NCBI GenBank assembly: GCA_025738555.1
Contig: JAOVFP010000015.1
Coordinates: 1,054,001 to 1,118,000, forward strand
Direction of reading: 5' to 3'
Origin: Cyathus striatus
Lineage: Eukaryota; Basidiomycota; Agaricomycetes; Agaricales; Nidulariaceae
Length of the DNA stretch: 64,000 nucleotides
Shown: piece by piece, positions 1 through 10,228 of the stretch
Layout: each line of letters begins with the position of its first letter
Position numbering within the stretch: the stretch's first letter is position 1
Program-made: the position numbers and the translations under genes
Notes under the pieces: generated by a model
The model's input: the letters and a program-made list of their open reading frames with translations, nothing else
What the model was told of the DNA's origin: nothing
The model's database searches: none

Positions 1-980
1 ACATCAATAGAACAAACATCGATCGACTAAACACCTTGGAGAAGGACGTTGATGACCTTGGGATTGAAGTTATCGTAAGCCCCTATTTCTTTTTTCTGAC
101 ATACTTTCTTACATTTCTGCAGCTAGCTTCATTAGCACAATCGATAAAATTTTCTGTGATGAGTCTCTACGATCCTATAGAAGACGAACAATCTGTATAG
201 GAATTTTCTGCTGTTTATGATGTTCTTGCTACAGGATATTTCTTTTATTTGATTTATGTACAGTATATCAGCCGGACCAAGTCGTATCTAAAAACTCTTT
301 TATTAGCTAAAATTATTATTATAAGCTGTATTTTTGTTATATATGTAGGTATATTAGTAGGATATGGTCCGAGACCCTCTGTCGTGTATATATGTACGTC
401 CACTGAGTCCCATGCCTGCCATCATTCAATCAGCCAAAAATGGCCATTCGCTTGAACATAAGGAGATTAGATAATGCGGGGAGAGGAGGGGTGAAGAGAG
501 GCATACTGATAGCTCACTTTAATGCAACTTCCTGTTTCTGGAATGATCCTGTGCTGGCTCCGGGTAAGCCCTCCTTTTATCTTCTGCTTTCTGTTAAATA
601 CCGCTAAGTCACTGTGACTTAGCGGTATTTAACACTTTCCTCTGCTCATCCCTAGTAGATTCTTCAGCTGTAAGCAAATCATTTTGTTCGCTGGTTATGT
701 GGTTCTGGCTGCCCGACCCTGGCGAAGATCTTACGTCTTCTTACTGCGTAAATACTTAGTAAACTGATTATACTAAATATACTAACTTGATGTGCTTCTT
801 TGACATGAATTTGTGATGCTCAGGCTGGCCATACGATTTTTGCAACCAACTGTGCAGAGACTAGACAAAAAGCATCCTCTTCAAATGGTTAAACATGTTA
901 TTAGACAATCTGAAAAATACTTACGACCTCATATTTACATGTTATACATTATGCAAATCCTTAAATTTGATTCTTGAATA
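1..980. other. Left edge, no gene recognised
   Basis: No open frame here resembles a known protein; the frames on either strand are short and of low complexity. The one clear structure is the 41-base palindrome at 593-633, listed separately. Two GTAAG-like sites suggest intronic or decayed coding sequence, but no coherent exon chain could be built. Confidence 0.5.
593..633. repeat. 41-bp perfect palindrome (20-bp arms)
   Basis: The arm GTTAAATACCGCTAAGTCAC is followed by a single T and then by its exact reverse complement. A 20-bp perfect arm with a one-base centre is very unlikely by chance. It could be the collapsed ends of a tiny inverted-repeat element, an extruding cruciform, or a strong hairpin in a transcript. 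No gene adjoins it that would make it an obvious terminator. Confidence 0.85.
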
Positions 981-2174
981 CTACAAAAAATTTCCCCAGA
1001 ACCGGTTATATAGCTCTGTGGCAAATGTTTTGGGTTTTGTCTTTATTGTTCTACGACTGGGAGTAGGGAAAGAACTTGAGAATCTCTCAAAATTTGTCAA
1101 AGGTATTCTTCCATTATGTTTCAATATCCTCCATATGCTAATCATAACATCATGAAAGTCAGGTTCGGAAGTCAAGAAATTTGATACGGAGTCAAAATAA
1201 TTCTTCAAGTTTTCATCCTCCTTGAAGCCGTCGATCCATTCCCAAATGCATATTGTAACCTGGGAAACAACACAATCCGTAAGAGGACATGAATCCAGCC
1301 CGCAATGGGCAACAATCATCAAAGTCGAAATAATTTGAGATGTGAATACGAGTATGTCGTACTCAATTGATGTTTTGTTTAATTCATCTAATGTCATAGC
1401 TCCAGATGTTGAAGATTGAGTTACATAGTTCCCATTGCAGAAAATTGTAGCGAGGTTTGGGAAAAGAAGGCTGAACAGATTCCATATGATCTCGTTATCA
1501 TCCAACCCCCAGATATAGAGGTGTGTGATGGATGTGTTGTTCACACTAGTCTCCCAGCAATCTTTCCAGATATCAACATTTGGCCATTGCAGTTGGTCCT
1601 CGTCATACTCAACTGCAATGTTCTTGGCAACAATTGTTAATTCAAGAATATTCACTTGTTCAGGAATATTCTTCACCCAACCCCATCTACCCTCCAGCCC
1701 CAAACATTGAATATCCACATTGTTCACAAAAATGCGACGAATATTTCGAAAGTACTGCGCTGGAAATATATTCCAGTCTATCCAGGAGAACATCACTGTA
1801 TTTTTCTTGATCAATGCATCTGAAGCATTAAGGGTGATGGATTGGCAGTCTTCCGGGCAGTGAGCTGTGCAGTCTAAGAATGTGAAATACCCGTTTTTAG
1901 TTATATTTTGGTACCATTGGTAATGTCCCTCTGAAGTGAAATGTATGTCACGGAATGCACATTTCAGGAACACACTCTTCCAATGTTTGTTGACGAGCAT
2001 CACTGAGGAAATGATTTGCTTCCTTTCCCTCGTCGTTAGAGGAAGGTTCCGAAGCTTGGATATAATCTCTTCTTGTAGCTCTGGAAGTAGATGTGGACTT
2101 TGTATGAGAGATGTATTTTGAACATTTGATGAGTTCTTGTTGTAATAGAGTGTATGAAATAATGGTGAAGGCAT
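981..2174 (-). CDS. F-box-like protein, family copy 1 (intact)
   Basis: A single-exon frame of 397 codons starts at an ATG. Residues about 29-70 carry the F-box-like segment: LLPELQEEIISKL, a linker, then LVNKHWKSV, matching the LPxEL...LVxxxW pattern of F-box proteins. The rest is a diverged repeat region with hydrophobic periodicity and the line LYIWGLDDNEIIWNLF, where paralogs read LDIEGMDDANLAWDVL. By family knowledge such proteins dock substrates onto the SCF ubiquitin ligase through Skp1; the substrate is unknown. Four more family members lie in this window (5705-6818, 16202-17335, 28346-29446, 59823-60469). This is the most divergent intact copy, with a longer N-terminal leader. No frameshift or stop is visible. 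It could also be a domain-only family without SCF activity. Confidence 0.75.
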   Translation of the reverse strand: MPSPLFHTLYYNKNSSNVQNTSLIQSPHLLPELQEEIISKLRNLPLTTRERKQIISSVMLVNKHWKSVFLKCAFRDIHFTSEGHYQWYQNITKNGYFTFLDCTAHCPEDCQSITLNASDALIKKNTVMFSWIDWNIFPAQYFRNIRRIFVNNVDIQCLGLEGRWGWVKNIPEQVNILELTIVAKNIAVEYDEDQLQWPNVDIWKDCWETSVNNTSITHLYIWGLDDNEIIWNLFSLLFPNLATIFCNGNYVTQSSTSGAMTLDELNKTSIEYDILVFTSQIISTLMIVAHCGLDSCPLTDCVVSQVTICIWEWIDGFKEDENLKNYFDSVSNFLTSEPDFHDVMISIWRILKHNGRIPLTNFERFSSSFPTPSRRTIKTKPKTFATELYNRFWGNFL

Positions 2175-3690
2175 TGTTGAAGACCGAGACTGGCAGTGAA
2201 GGCATATTCTTATAAGTAGTTCATATTTGAATTGTGGAGTATTACATCATTCCAACAGCAACAATTGTATTATAGTACAAAATAAGACATATGAATATCT
2301 TAGGATTTGAATTGTAGAGTGTTTCAAGTAGCTCAATTACTGAACACTATACTATGGAAGTAGGCAATTCAAGCTAATCTATTAACCAGCAAGGTCATCT
2401 CTAGTACTTATCTACGCCATCATGTGTAAAAGAACGGAGAGATGAATATTGAATCCTTACTATCTCGTGATATACTTCCGGTCTCTCCACTTTTACCGGG
2501 GGCATGCCGCATCCTTCAACTTCGTAGGGATAATCTGGTAGCAATTACAGGTAGTTAAATTTTTAAACCTACCCAGATTCCAGCTGTTTTATATTGATAT
2601 GCGCTGGATAGCGCGCAACCTCGAGCTCGTTGTCATCCCTTGCGGTCCTCGCTTAGGTGAGTTACAGTGTATTTTTTCTTGATTCTTGAGAATGACAGCG
2701 TGATCGTAGGTGCCGTAGGGATCTCTCTTGAATGTGGAGAGGGCAGGGAATAATAAAAGGACTCAGGAGAAGGGAGACGCACTAAGGATTTCATACTATC
2801 ACTCACTGAAGCATAAATTGAGTTGATGATAGTAAGAGAACCCACACCCTGAAAGACAAGATAGAGTAGAATAGCAAATTCCCGGATCTCCACTTTGGAG
2901 ACTTACAGCTTGACGTTCTTTTCGGTATCCTGGACGCACATACATACCCAATACTGATCTCATGATGTCCAATGCTGTGATTGTTTTCAGTTATCATGTC
3001 AGATGTAGTACTGAAGTAGTACATACGTATATTAAGCTTTGTGGAACTGACGAGAGTGTTTCATGTTCTTGCTGCATATGTTCATGGAGGCAGTGGACGA
3101 ATACGAAATATAAATGTGACGAAGTGACAAGTTACAACCTCCATTAGCTTTAGTACGCATCACCAAGAAAGCCATCTGACTTACTATCTACTGTGATGCC
3201 TAAAGTAACCCAAACAGCACCAATTCTTTTTCCAGGTTCAATACTTAGACTCGTAGGATGGACAAGATTCACGACAGCTCGGTTTAACGACAGCTCAGCA
3301 CTCGCTGGCATGGTGAAGATCGCAAGACCTCAGTGATCACACTTGGCAGTTACTGATTTGAAGAGACTTGGGGTACAGCAGCTGAGGTACTTCGAGTTTC
3401 TAGCAGATTTCTAGCAGCAGTTACTGTGGTCCCAGAAGGCTACTAATATGAGCACGGAAATGGATAAGCACTGAGGAAGTTTGAGATGCATTGAACTTTC
3501 CAGCGTTGTGACTAGTTGATTTCCGAATATCACAAACACATGACCGTGACAAGCTAATTGATCAAGCATGACATAACTTTTACTTTCGTCCACCATTGTC
3601 ATCAATTCATTGTCGACGTCGTCCATCGCGACGGGGCATCCACCGTCATACTCTATAACTCGTATATATGGGCTATACAATTTCTAAAGA
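2175..3690. other. Intergenic; possible small spliced gene on minus strand
   Basis: No recognisable family. On the minus strand an ATG at about 3024 opens a frame that could splice (donor GTAAGT near 2907, acceptor TTTCAG near 2850) into a further short frame, giving a small protein of unknown kind. Support is only the splice-like signals, so no CDS is called. Confidence 0.25.
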
Positions 3691-4350
3691 CGGGATCAAA
3701 ATATATTGACTATAAAATCAAGGCCAAGTTGTTCGCAGGCCTCCTAGCACCCGCCGTAATCAGCACCAGTCTCGCATGCACTGCTGTTATTACTACCGGG
3801 GAGTACAAAAGGAAAGGTAGCGGTGAATTTTGGGCATGTTTTGACTGTCCCAAGGTACGTTTTTGTCCTCTTTATTCCTTCATGAATACAAAGTCTCCCT
3901 TCTCTTTCCCCCTTCTAACTGGTCGTAGCCCGTAGATTCATAAACGGAATAACGATGACATACTCCTCCCATTCAATGTCCTTGAGCCCATTGTCAGAAC
4001 ATATTCAGGTTGCTCTGGAAGCCATAGGTGACTTGAGAGACGGTGAGCACGGTAGCGTATGAGTGCATTGCAGTGGTCTATTGTGTGTACTTCCCCCCTC
4101 TCCTTCTAATCTAATGTCTTATATTTAACAGTTTTAACTAAAATAGGATACCTAATTGATAATCCGTTTAGCAACACCCTCGACCACACAGAACGTGTTT
4201 CTCGCTGTGGTTCTTATACAACGACTCCTCGATATGCGGCCTACAATGTTCACTGGCTTCTTCCTCAGTGCTCGTGTGATCTTCTATGCACTCCTCGAGC
4301 TCGCAAAATTGAACTACTATCGTGTCATCCAGGAATTTTCATCCGCAGTG
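3690..4350 (+). pseudogene. Unidentified gene remnant, copy A of a duplicated pair
   Basis: This stretch matches 15440-16090 piecewise. AGGCCTCCTAGCACCCGCCG matches a similar stretch near 15490. TTATTACTACCGGGGAGTA matches TTATTACTACGGGGGGGAGT near 15580. The segment near 4150 encoding GYLIDNPFSNTLDHT parallels GYDNPRNNTFDHA near 15930. The pattern of short conserved exons separated by GTACGT or GTGAGG donors indicates an intron-rich gene. Both copies contain stops or frame breaks, so no intact product can be written. The family was not recognised. It lies tail to tail with an F-box-like gene in both duplicates. Confidence 0.5.
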
Positions 4351-4589
4351 CCACGCTTACCTCGTTCAACTAGGCGTGGTTGGGAACATGCTTGGTGTTC
4401 TCAAGATGATATGTTCACGGGTCCACATAATAGGCTCCTATATACCCCCACACACATCGACACATCGATAGGAGGGAAAGAAGAGCTTCCTTCACGTATG
4501 GGCCCTTAAGTACTTCTGTACCTACATCGCTTACAAGCGCATCGACTGCGTCTTCGTTAAACGTTAAACTGTCATGCCTAATATTCCAC

Positions 4590-5160
4590 GTCGAATGTGT
4601 CCATGGAGGCTTTGATCTGGCGAAGATTAAAGAGGTGCTAGGAGATGCGAACGCGAAGGAGATAGATGTGCCTTTTTGTACGAAGGTGCAGAGTCAGCTT
4701 GCTGCTTCTGCTGGATCGATGCAGGTGCAGGAACAGAGTACGCCCCTGAGTGGGATCGCTAGCGATAGTGGAATATCGTCCCGCCCCCCCTGATCGGCGT
4801 TGATCCGGAGCAGGGAGGGAAGAATTCATATCTACCGTCGAACCACTTGACACGTTGTCAGCGAATACGCCTTTTGATGAGGATGTCGAGCCCCCTTCAT
4901 GGGGGTTTTTACGGGTCCAGGGACAGGAGGGATAGTATTTTGTGTTCGTAGCGCCGTCTGTAGGATATACGTTTGCGCCTCTGTCCTCCAGCTTCTTCTT
5001 TCCATCTTCGGAATCGTATACAAAGACAATACTTTTCGATATCCCTTTTGGTGACGCAGAATCCGCTTGGGGGAACTGGGGGTGTGATGATGTTCGGTTC
5101 GGAGTCGGGGGCTGACAGTCATCAATGATACTTGAAATAGACTCCATTTTATTCATACGG
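4590..5160. other. Uncertain coding stretch inside the first duplicate
   Basis: A minus-strand frame of 172 codons (4638-5156) and an open plus-strand frame over 4595-4795 (containing HGGFDLAKIKEVLGDANAKE) overlap. The plus-strand frame has the more protein-like composition, but it has no clear start and ends in a stop near 4792. The second duplicate (15.4-17.3 kb) lacks this segment, so it is either an insertion here or a loss there. Product unknown. Confidence 0.3.
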
Positions 5161-5525
5161 AAGAGCGACAGTGAGTTAAAGATGGAAGTGTATGGCGGTA
5201 AGTCAAGTTTTGTCTAGGTCGATAGATGGGTAGGCGATTTTGCCATTCCCGGAATCCCGTTCCCTGTCAAGAACTCGGTTCCAAGAACTACAGGTCCCGG
5301 GTTCGATCCCCAAAGCATCCATCCTCAACACTCTCGTTAATCGGCGCTTCATCGCTCAGCCCGACTTCCCTCTGCGCAGTAACGGCACGTTTTTGTTATA
5401 TTCTTGATGATGTGGACCTCCCTCACCAGGGATACTTCTCATTGTTATCGGCTGCTACTGTAATTGCAACAGATAGTAGATTATGGTCCTAGTCCTAGGT
5501 GAGAATGACTCATCTACATATCTTT

Positions 5526-5690
5526 ACAGGCAATTTACTGGTGTTGATAAATTTGACATAATCGGATATGTGATAGAATCTGCAGCTTTCCATGACACCA
5601 AAGTATTGTTGTCAACATTTACTACTAGCAAGTGCCACACCATCTGACTTCACTCTTCGGATCTGATAACACCATTGGGTAAGTTCTTCT
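5526..5690 (+). pseudogene. 3' part of unidentified remnant copy A
   Basis: The line CAGGCAATTTACTGG...GATAGAATCTGCAGCTTTCC...ACTAAGTATT-like text closely matches 16125-16215, the same position relative to the F-box gene in the second duplicate. It is a continuation of the remnant at 3690-4350, displaced by about 1.2 kb of unmatched sequence. Too broken to translate through. Confidence 0.45.
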
Positions 5691-5704
5691 CCCTCTTTGT
5701 AACG

Positions 5705-6818
5705 TTACAGGCTTACGTGATGAAGTCTGTCCCTACACCTTCGAATATTGACAGTCTTTAGCATACACGAGAATACATTCTCCAGGTGGACCAACAATTT
5801 CTGATTCTTAGGTCTATGAGACCTGCCAGTGTTGACGGTCGCTTGAGTCTTCCTCTTTTCAATCACCTCTCCATCCCCGTTTGCCTTTCTTGTCAACAAG
5901 AGAATAGAGTGTGCTAGCTTATCTTCGATGTAGTAAGGTTTGGTCTTCAAGTTGCCCAAAATCAGCAATGCCTTCACGTATTTTATTACAATACTTTGAT
6001 AATCCATTAAGTTTTCTCGAGTTATATAGTTAATACATCGGCTTGTCCGCTCATTGTTGTATCGCCTTTCGTCCATGTTGAAGATGTGATCTTGGAAATT
6101 GGTTATGTTTTGAGTAGTGACGCTGCAGAGTTGAGTCGAAGGACGTTCCAATTATGGCAACGTTAGGAAACAGATGGCCTAGTACATCCCATGCCAAATT
6201 TGCATCGTCCATCATGCCATTTAGGCTAAGATATTTAATAGATGCTGCACCCTTCGTTGTCCAGTCATCTCTCCAATCATACCAATGATCTACAGTCACT
6301 GTGCGCCTCAAAGTTCTTTCGAATTTGTCTGTCAATTGCACAAATCCCAATCGAAGAGCATTGATATGTGCGGGGATAGAGTCCAACCATGCCCAGTAGC
6401 CTTCTGATCCCGTGTAACGAGTGCTAAAGAATTCGAAGGAGATATGATGAAGATTTGGATACTTTAATGCTGAAAATTTACTCCAGTCAAATCTTGGCAA
6501 GGTCCCTTCTCCAGGACGTAAATAGAAGGTTATACTGCGACACAAATCTTTTGACACAACATCTTGACCAAGATGTTGACGATTTAATGTGGCAATGTAC
6601 CACTTGTAAATTGCTTCCGAAGAAAAATAATAGTCTCGGTATGCGCATAGAATAATCGTGCTCTTCCAATGATTGTTTACGAGTGAAGCAGACCATAGGA
6701 ACTTGGTTCGTTCATCCGGAAGTAAACGGCGCGAATTCCATAAAGTATATATGATTTCTTCCTGCAACTCGGGTAGAAGTTTGGCCCTTTGGAGGGCTAT
6801 GCTTGAGGTTTTAAACAT
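5705..6818 (-). pseudogene. F-box-like gene copy 2, frameshifted by a 20-bp deletion
   Basis: The 5' part (ATG at 6818) begins MFKTSSIALQRAKLLPELQ and carries the same F-box-like segment as the paralogs, through DDANLAWDVLGHLFPNVA. There the frame breaks. The C-terminal half continues in another frame, starting at MERPSTQLCSVTTQNITNFQ. Compared with the paralog at 28346-29446, 20 bases are missing at 6149/6150. The deletion alone accounts for the frame change, and both halves otherwise align well, so the loss looks recent. A truncated protein of 255 residues could still be made from the first frame. The adjoining sequence is shared with the intact copy at 16202-17335. Confidence 0.8.
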
Positions 6819-6836
6819 GTGATAGCGGTGGTAAAT

Positions 6837-6903
6837 CTGGAACGTTAGTACATATGAGGAGGTTGCTTTGCTTTCACGAGAAAAGCGCTCTTATATTGAT
6901 GGT
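6837..6903 (-). promoter_or_regulatory. Conserved upstream block of F-box-like genes
   Basis: Read on the minus strand, the block contains ATATAAGAGC, a TTTTCTCGTGAAAG-like stretch and CATATGTACTAACGTTC, ending about 20 bases before the ATG. The same order and spacing precede the copies at 17335 and 28346, although the sequence further upstream is poorly conserved. ATATAAGAG is a plausible TATA element; the rest may be a binding site or initiator. Inferred from conservation only. Confidence 0.5.
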
Positions 6904-7894
6904 GACGATTCGGATGACTTAGTATTGATATGCCACTATGATGTAACTCGCTAATCGATTAATTCAATGTACATAAATCGTTCAATTGACTATGACGTTC
7001 ATGGAGCCCATGGTGGAGGGAGCATGGGAGCATAATGGGTTCCTCTGTGGATCTCGGTCTGGTTGTTTGTCAGCCAAAGAATACAACCTTCATTAGGTTG
7101 AATGTCGGTTTATGTAGGTCGAATTTAAGTAGTAGCGGGGTGGTGATCAGCAGGTAGTTCAGAATGTTTGGATAGGCTACTTACCGACCAAAAGTGTACA
7201 TTTTCAACATATGGCTTTTAGACTCCTAGAAGCTGAATTTTGGCGTTGTCAAGGCCGACTACCAACCTATTGTGCTGGCTTGTATTCATCGACCAACGTC
7301 AGCCTTCGTTATAGGTTCCAAATTCAACCTACAATCTATTGCTGGTTGATTACTGACCAGAGCGGGGTTCACAGTGCACCTCGCTAATCTCAGGCTCTAC
7401 CCTTCAAGTTTGCTTCAAGTTTGACAATAGGCATCAATAAATTAATGAAAAGTCATAGACACATAAATATAGTATAATTTGTAGCGAATGTAGAGAGGAA
7501 GAGTGTTGACATTGAAGGTGTTGAAGCTTATAGTTGTAACTTGCTAGAGGCTGGTTAGAGTTGGTTAGAGGTAATGAGCACGTTGCGACCAAGCGACGCG
7601 TGATTTTGGGCGCGCTGTTTGCCAACAGACTCTGTTGGCATTGGATGCAAATAAACGCTTTTCGTTCCCGTCGTTCCGAAACTCGTCGATACATCCCTTA
7701 CGACTCCAGCTTCACTAGTTTCGCTCCCACATTCGTGATTCATCGACAAACCATAACTCTCTACAAGGTAAGTATCACATACAAGACCATACCACACGGG
7801 CTTACAACACCCCCATAGCCTCAGCAATGTGTGGGACATGAAAACTTGTCGCCAGTAGCCTGCCATTCCTCTCCTCTAGGCCCCATACTCGGTA
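6904..7894. other. Intergenic; includes a fragment repeated at 44.9 kb
   Basis: No gene is recognised. Bases about 7720-7845 are clearly homologous to the minus strand of 44945-45070 (shared CACATTCGTGATTCATC and ACATACAAGACCAT). One frame at both sites reads FTSFxPTFVIH, so this is probably a relic of a gene present in two decayed copies. Its family was not recognised. Confidence 0.4.
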
Positions 7895-8030
7895 CTCTTT
7901 AGCTTTTCCTTCCCATAACTCGTGTTCGAGTTTATCAATGGCCTAGGGAAGATCGAGATGAATGTTGCTGAGGTCTGTTCCCTTCTTTTCTTCCACGTAA
8001 CGTACTGACACTTGGCAGTGTCTATCCTTG
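7895..8030 (+). pseudogene. Snf1/AMPK-alpha fragment (linker after the kinase domain)
   Basis: The plus strand encodes LVFEFINGLGKIEMNV at about 7919-7966, matching LDFEVIEGLGRIEEDV, the segment just after the kinase domain in the better preserved copies of this window. The matching stretch ends at an intron-like run (TTTTCTTCCACGTAACGTAC) that recurs inverted near 37.25 kb. It is the first of three consecutive fragments. Confidence 0.65.
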
Positions 8031-8665
8031 CAGAACATGAGCATGATTATGCCCTCCTTCTCATGGTCCCATACTTAGTCGCACTCTCAGTACTTCGCCT
8101 TCCTGCCTATCTACTTCACTTTCAAGATTGTCAAGGGCCTAGGAAGGGATATCAAGAGGACCTGGCTGACAAGAGGGATGCGGTGTGCTAGGTTGTAATG
8201 GCAGTTGGGGGAATACGGCTATGTAGCATTTGGGGGACGGATGGTTGGGGAAGGATGGTTTGTCTCCTTTTTTCTTTATTGTAACTTACTGACGTTTGAG
8301 CAGTGTCTATATTCAGAACAAGAGTACGACGAGCAGCTGAGTACTGTGGACGTACGTCCCCCTCACTTCCGCGGTAATCATCGTGCTATTGCTGACAACC
8401 ATATATAGCGCTGCTCTATCGCCTTTAGCAAACCCTCTGGAAGCAGCACTCCATATCGACACTTCCCTTACACATCCAGGCTCCTTCCCCGTGTTACCCA
8501 CCCGTTGACGACTGCCCCTCTCCACTTCTCCCAGCAAAACATCTGGACTCGTCTTTCCCATCCTAAGACTCGATGAGAGATGCGAATCGGAGAAAGTAGC
8601 ACCTCGTCTCGCTGTTCATATTTATGAATGTTGCGTGTCGGTCGACATCAGAGTTTGCTAGTGGC
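8031..8665 (+). pseudogene. Snf1/AMPK-alpha 3' half, degenerate tandem unit 1
   Basis: In order, the plus strand shows: a counterpart of the post-kinase linker (about 8091-8150); a degraded KVAYMLLRDKRRLGKD segment (about 8205-8255); an intron-like spacer; SEQEYDEQLSTVD directly before a GTACGT donor (about 8310-8351), matching AEQERDAELAAMD of the copy at 61-62 kb; and a tail near 8615-8660 resembling FVFMDVACRLILELA. Exon order follows the parent gene, and intron remnants are kept, so the copy arose at DNA level and not by retroposition. Reading frames are broken throughout. Confidence 0.65.
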
Positions 8666-8780
8666 CTTCCACTCCCAGGATGTTACTCAGCGCTTAAAGT
8701 CAACATTCACAGGAATCACGGAACGCAGCTTTTCTAGTCCAAGGCCAGCACTGCTGAGACCTGACCGTGAACCCCTCGTC
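8666..8780 (+). repeat. Spacer between Snf1-derived units
   Basis: This stretch (ATTCACAGGAATCACGG and surroundings) recurs inverted at about 34930-35030, again next to an Snf1-derived unit. The spacer therefore travelled with the gene fragment, and the repeated unit is larger than the coding remnant alone. Confidence 0.55.
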
Positions 8781-9431
8781 ATCGTTACTGACGATGTCGA
8801 CAGTACTTCGCCTCCTGCCCACCTACTTCACTTTCAAGATTATGAAGGGCCTGGCAACAGCCAAGGATGAGATGACGAGGTCACCAGAAGGAGAAGAGGG
8901 TTGCGGTGTGCTAGGTGGTGATGCTGGTTGGAGGATTACGGCTATCTATATGCTTTTGAGGAAGCGACGGCTGGGAAAGGATGGGTCTCCCTTTTTCTTC
9001 ACTGTAACATACTGACGTTTGAGCAGTCTATACATATTCAGATCAGGAGTGCGATGCACAGTCGAGTACCGTGGACGTACGTCTCCCTCACTTCCGCAGT
9101 ACCCAATTGTGCTATTGCTGATGGCCACATAGTCATATAACGCTGCTCTACCGCCTTCAGCACACCCTCTGGAAGCAGCACTCCATGTCAACACCTCCCC
9201 CTACACCTATGACTCTAGGCTCCTTCCCCTTGTTACCCACCCGTCGACGACCGCCCCTCTCCGCCCCTCCCAGCAGAATATCTGGACTCTTCTCTACCAT
9301 TCTAAAACTCGACGAGAGATGCGAATTGGAGAAAAGAGCACTTCGTCTCGCCGTTTATGTTTATGGATGTTGTGTTTCGGTTGATATTGGAGCTTGCTGG
9401 TGGGGGTAGTAGATGCAGAGGAGCAGGGTAG
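8781..9431 (+). pseudogene. Snf1/AMPK-alpha 3' half, degenerate tandem unit 2
   Basis: This is the better preserved of the two neighbouring units. YFTFKIMKGLATAK matches the post-kinase linker. AIYMLLRKRRLGKDGS near 8940-8985 matches the KVAYMLLRDKRRLGKDL segment and is followed by an intron-like run. A second exon end with a GTACGT donor lies near 9075. The C-terminal tail FMFMDVVFRLILELAGGGS (about 9354-9412) is nearly intact; it is the closing strand and helix of the regulatory domain that contacts the AMPK beta/gamma subunits. The middle region is missing or unreadable, so no functional product is expected. Confidence 0.7.
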
Positions 9432-10228
9432 GAGGGTGGTGGGTTTATGGATGACACGAGAGTTGTTGACCGGGTTCTTTCTCTACCCATAACGAGTTGT
9501 GGTTCGGTCTCTCGGTCCGGGTTTCCCTCTTCTCAGCCAGTTGGCCAGCTCAACCACTCTGCTGTGCATACACCGTGATGACATACAACAAGGGGACATT
9601 CTCGAGTCGGAACATTCCGTACCTGCTAGCTCATTGAATACGTCTGAGAGTCGTTCCTCAAGTTGTCTCGACTGCCGACACGCTACTCGAGCCTATCCAA
9701 TAGGCATAATAATCTGTGCCTTATTTCTTGTTTAAATAAAGTATTTCACAGTGAAAGACACAAACCGTAGATTATAGGACAGAGTTCAGACACACAGCGT
9801 ATATGCACGACGAGCTGATAGCCTTTTAACGACAGGCTTAGCATAGCTTGAATCTCGCACTCCGCCCTAGATCCTCTGACGTTTTATCGAGATTTCTATT
9901 ATTCGCAATACTTTTCCGTCACGATGAGTCCATCTGTCACAAGAGCAAGGCGTTGTATATATTGCTACAGTACTTAGTCCATTCACCCGGGGGCCGGATA
10001 TTACATAGAATATAGTATATGACAGGTTGATCAGTGCCATGCGCTCCCAACGAGCACCATATAGCACATTCTTAGATCAAGATAAGTTTAGAGAATGACA
10101 CACATATTGACCAACAGAACAGTTAACTTACATCCGTCGAGCACAATGAACACCGGGTAGGTTCATGAAAGCTTTTCTAGTACGTGGTATAGCCACCTAT
10201 TGTCTACTAAACGCATTAACTAGATTGA
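9432..10228. other. Intergenic, mostly unassigned
   Basis: No gene is recognised between the Snf1 remnants and the serine-rich gene. The right part (about 10125-10228) is the 3' flank of that gene. It is conserved in the degenerate copy at 20.7-20.8 kb, which suggests that the transcribed region, or a skipped exon, extends here. Confidence 0.4.

Noticed and set aside
5281..5330. tRNA-like T-arm (GGGTTCGATCCCC)
   Set aside because: Only a B-box-like line is present; no acceptor stem, D-arm or anticodon stem could be paired around it.
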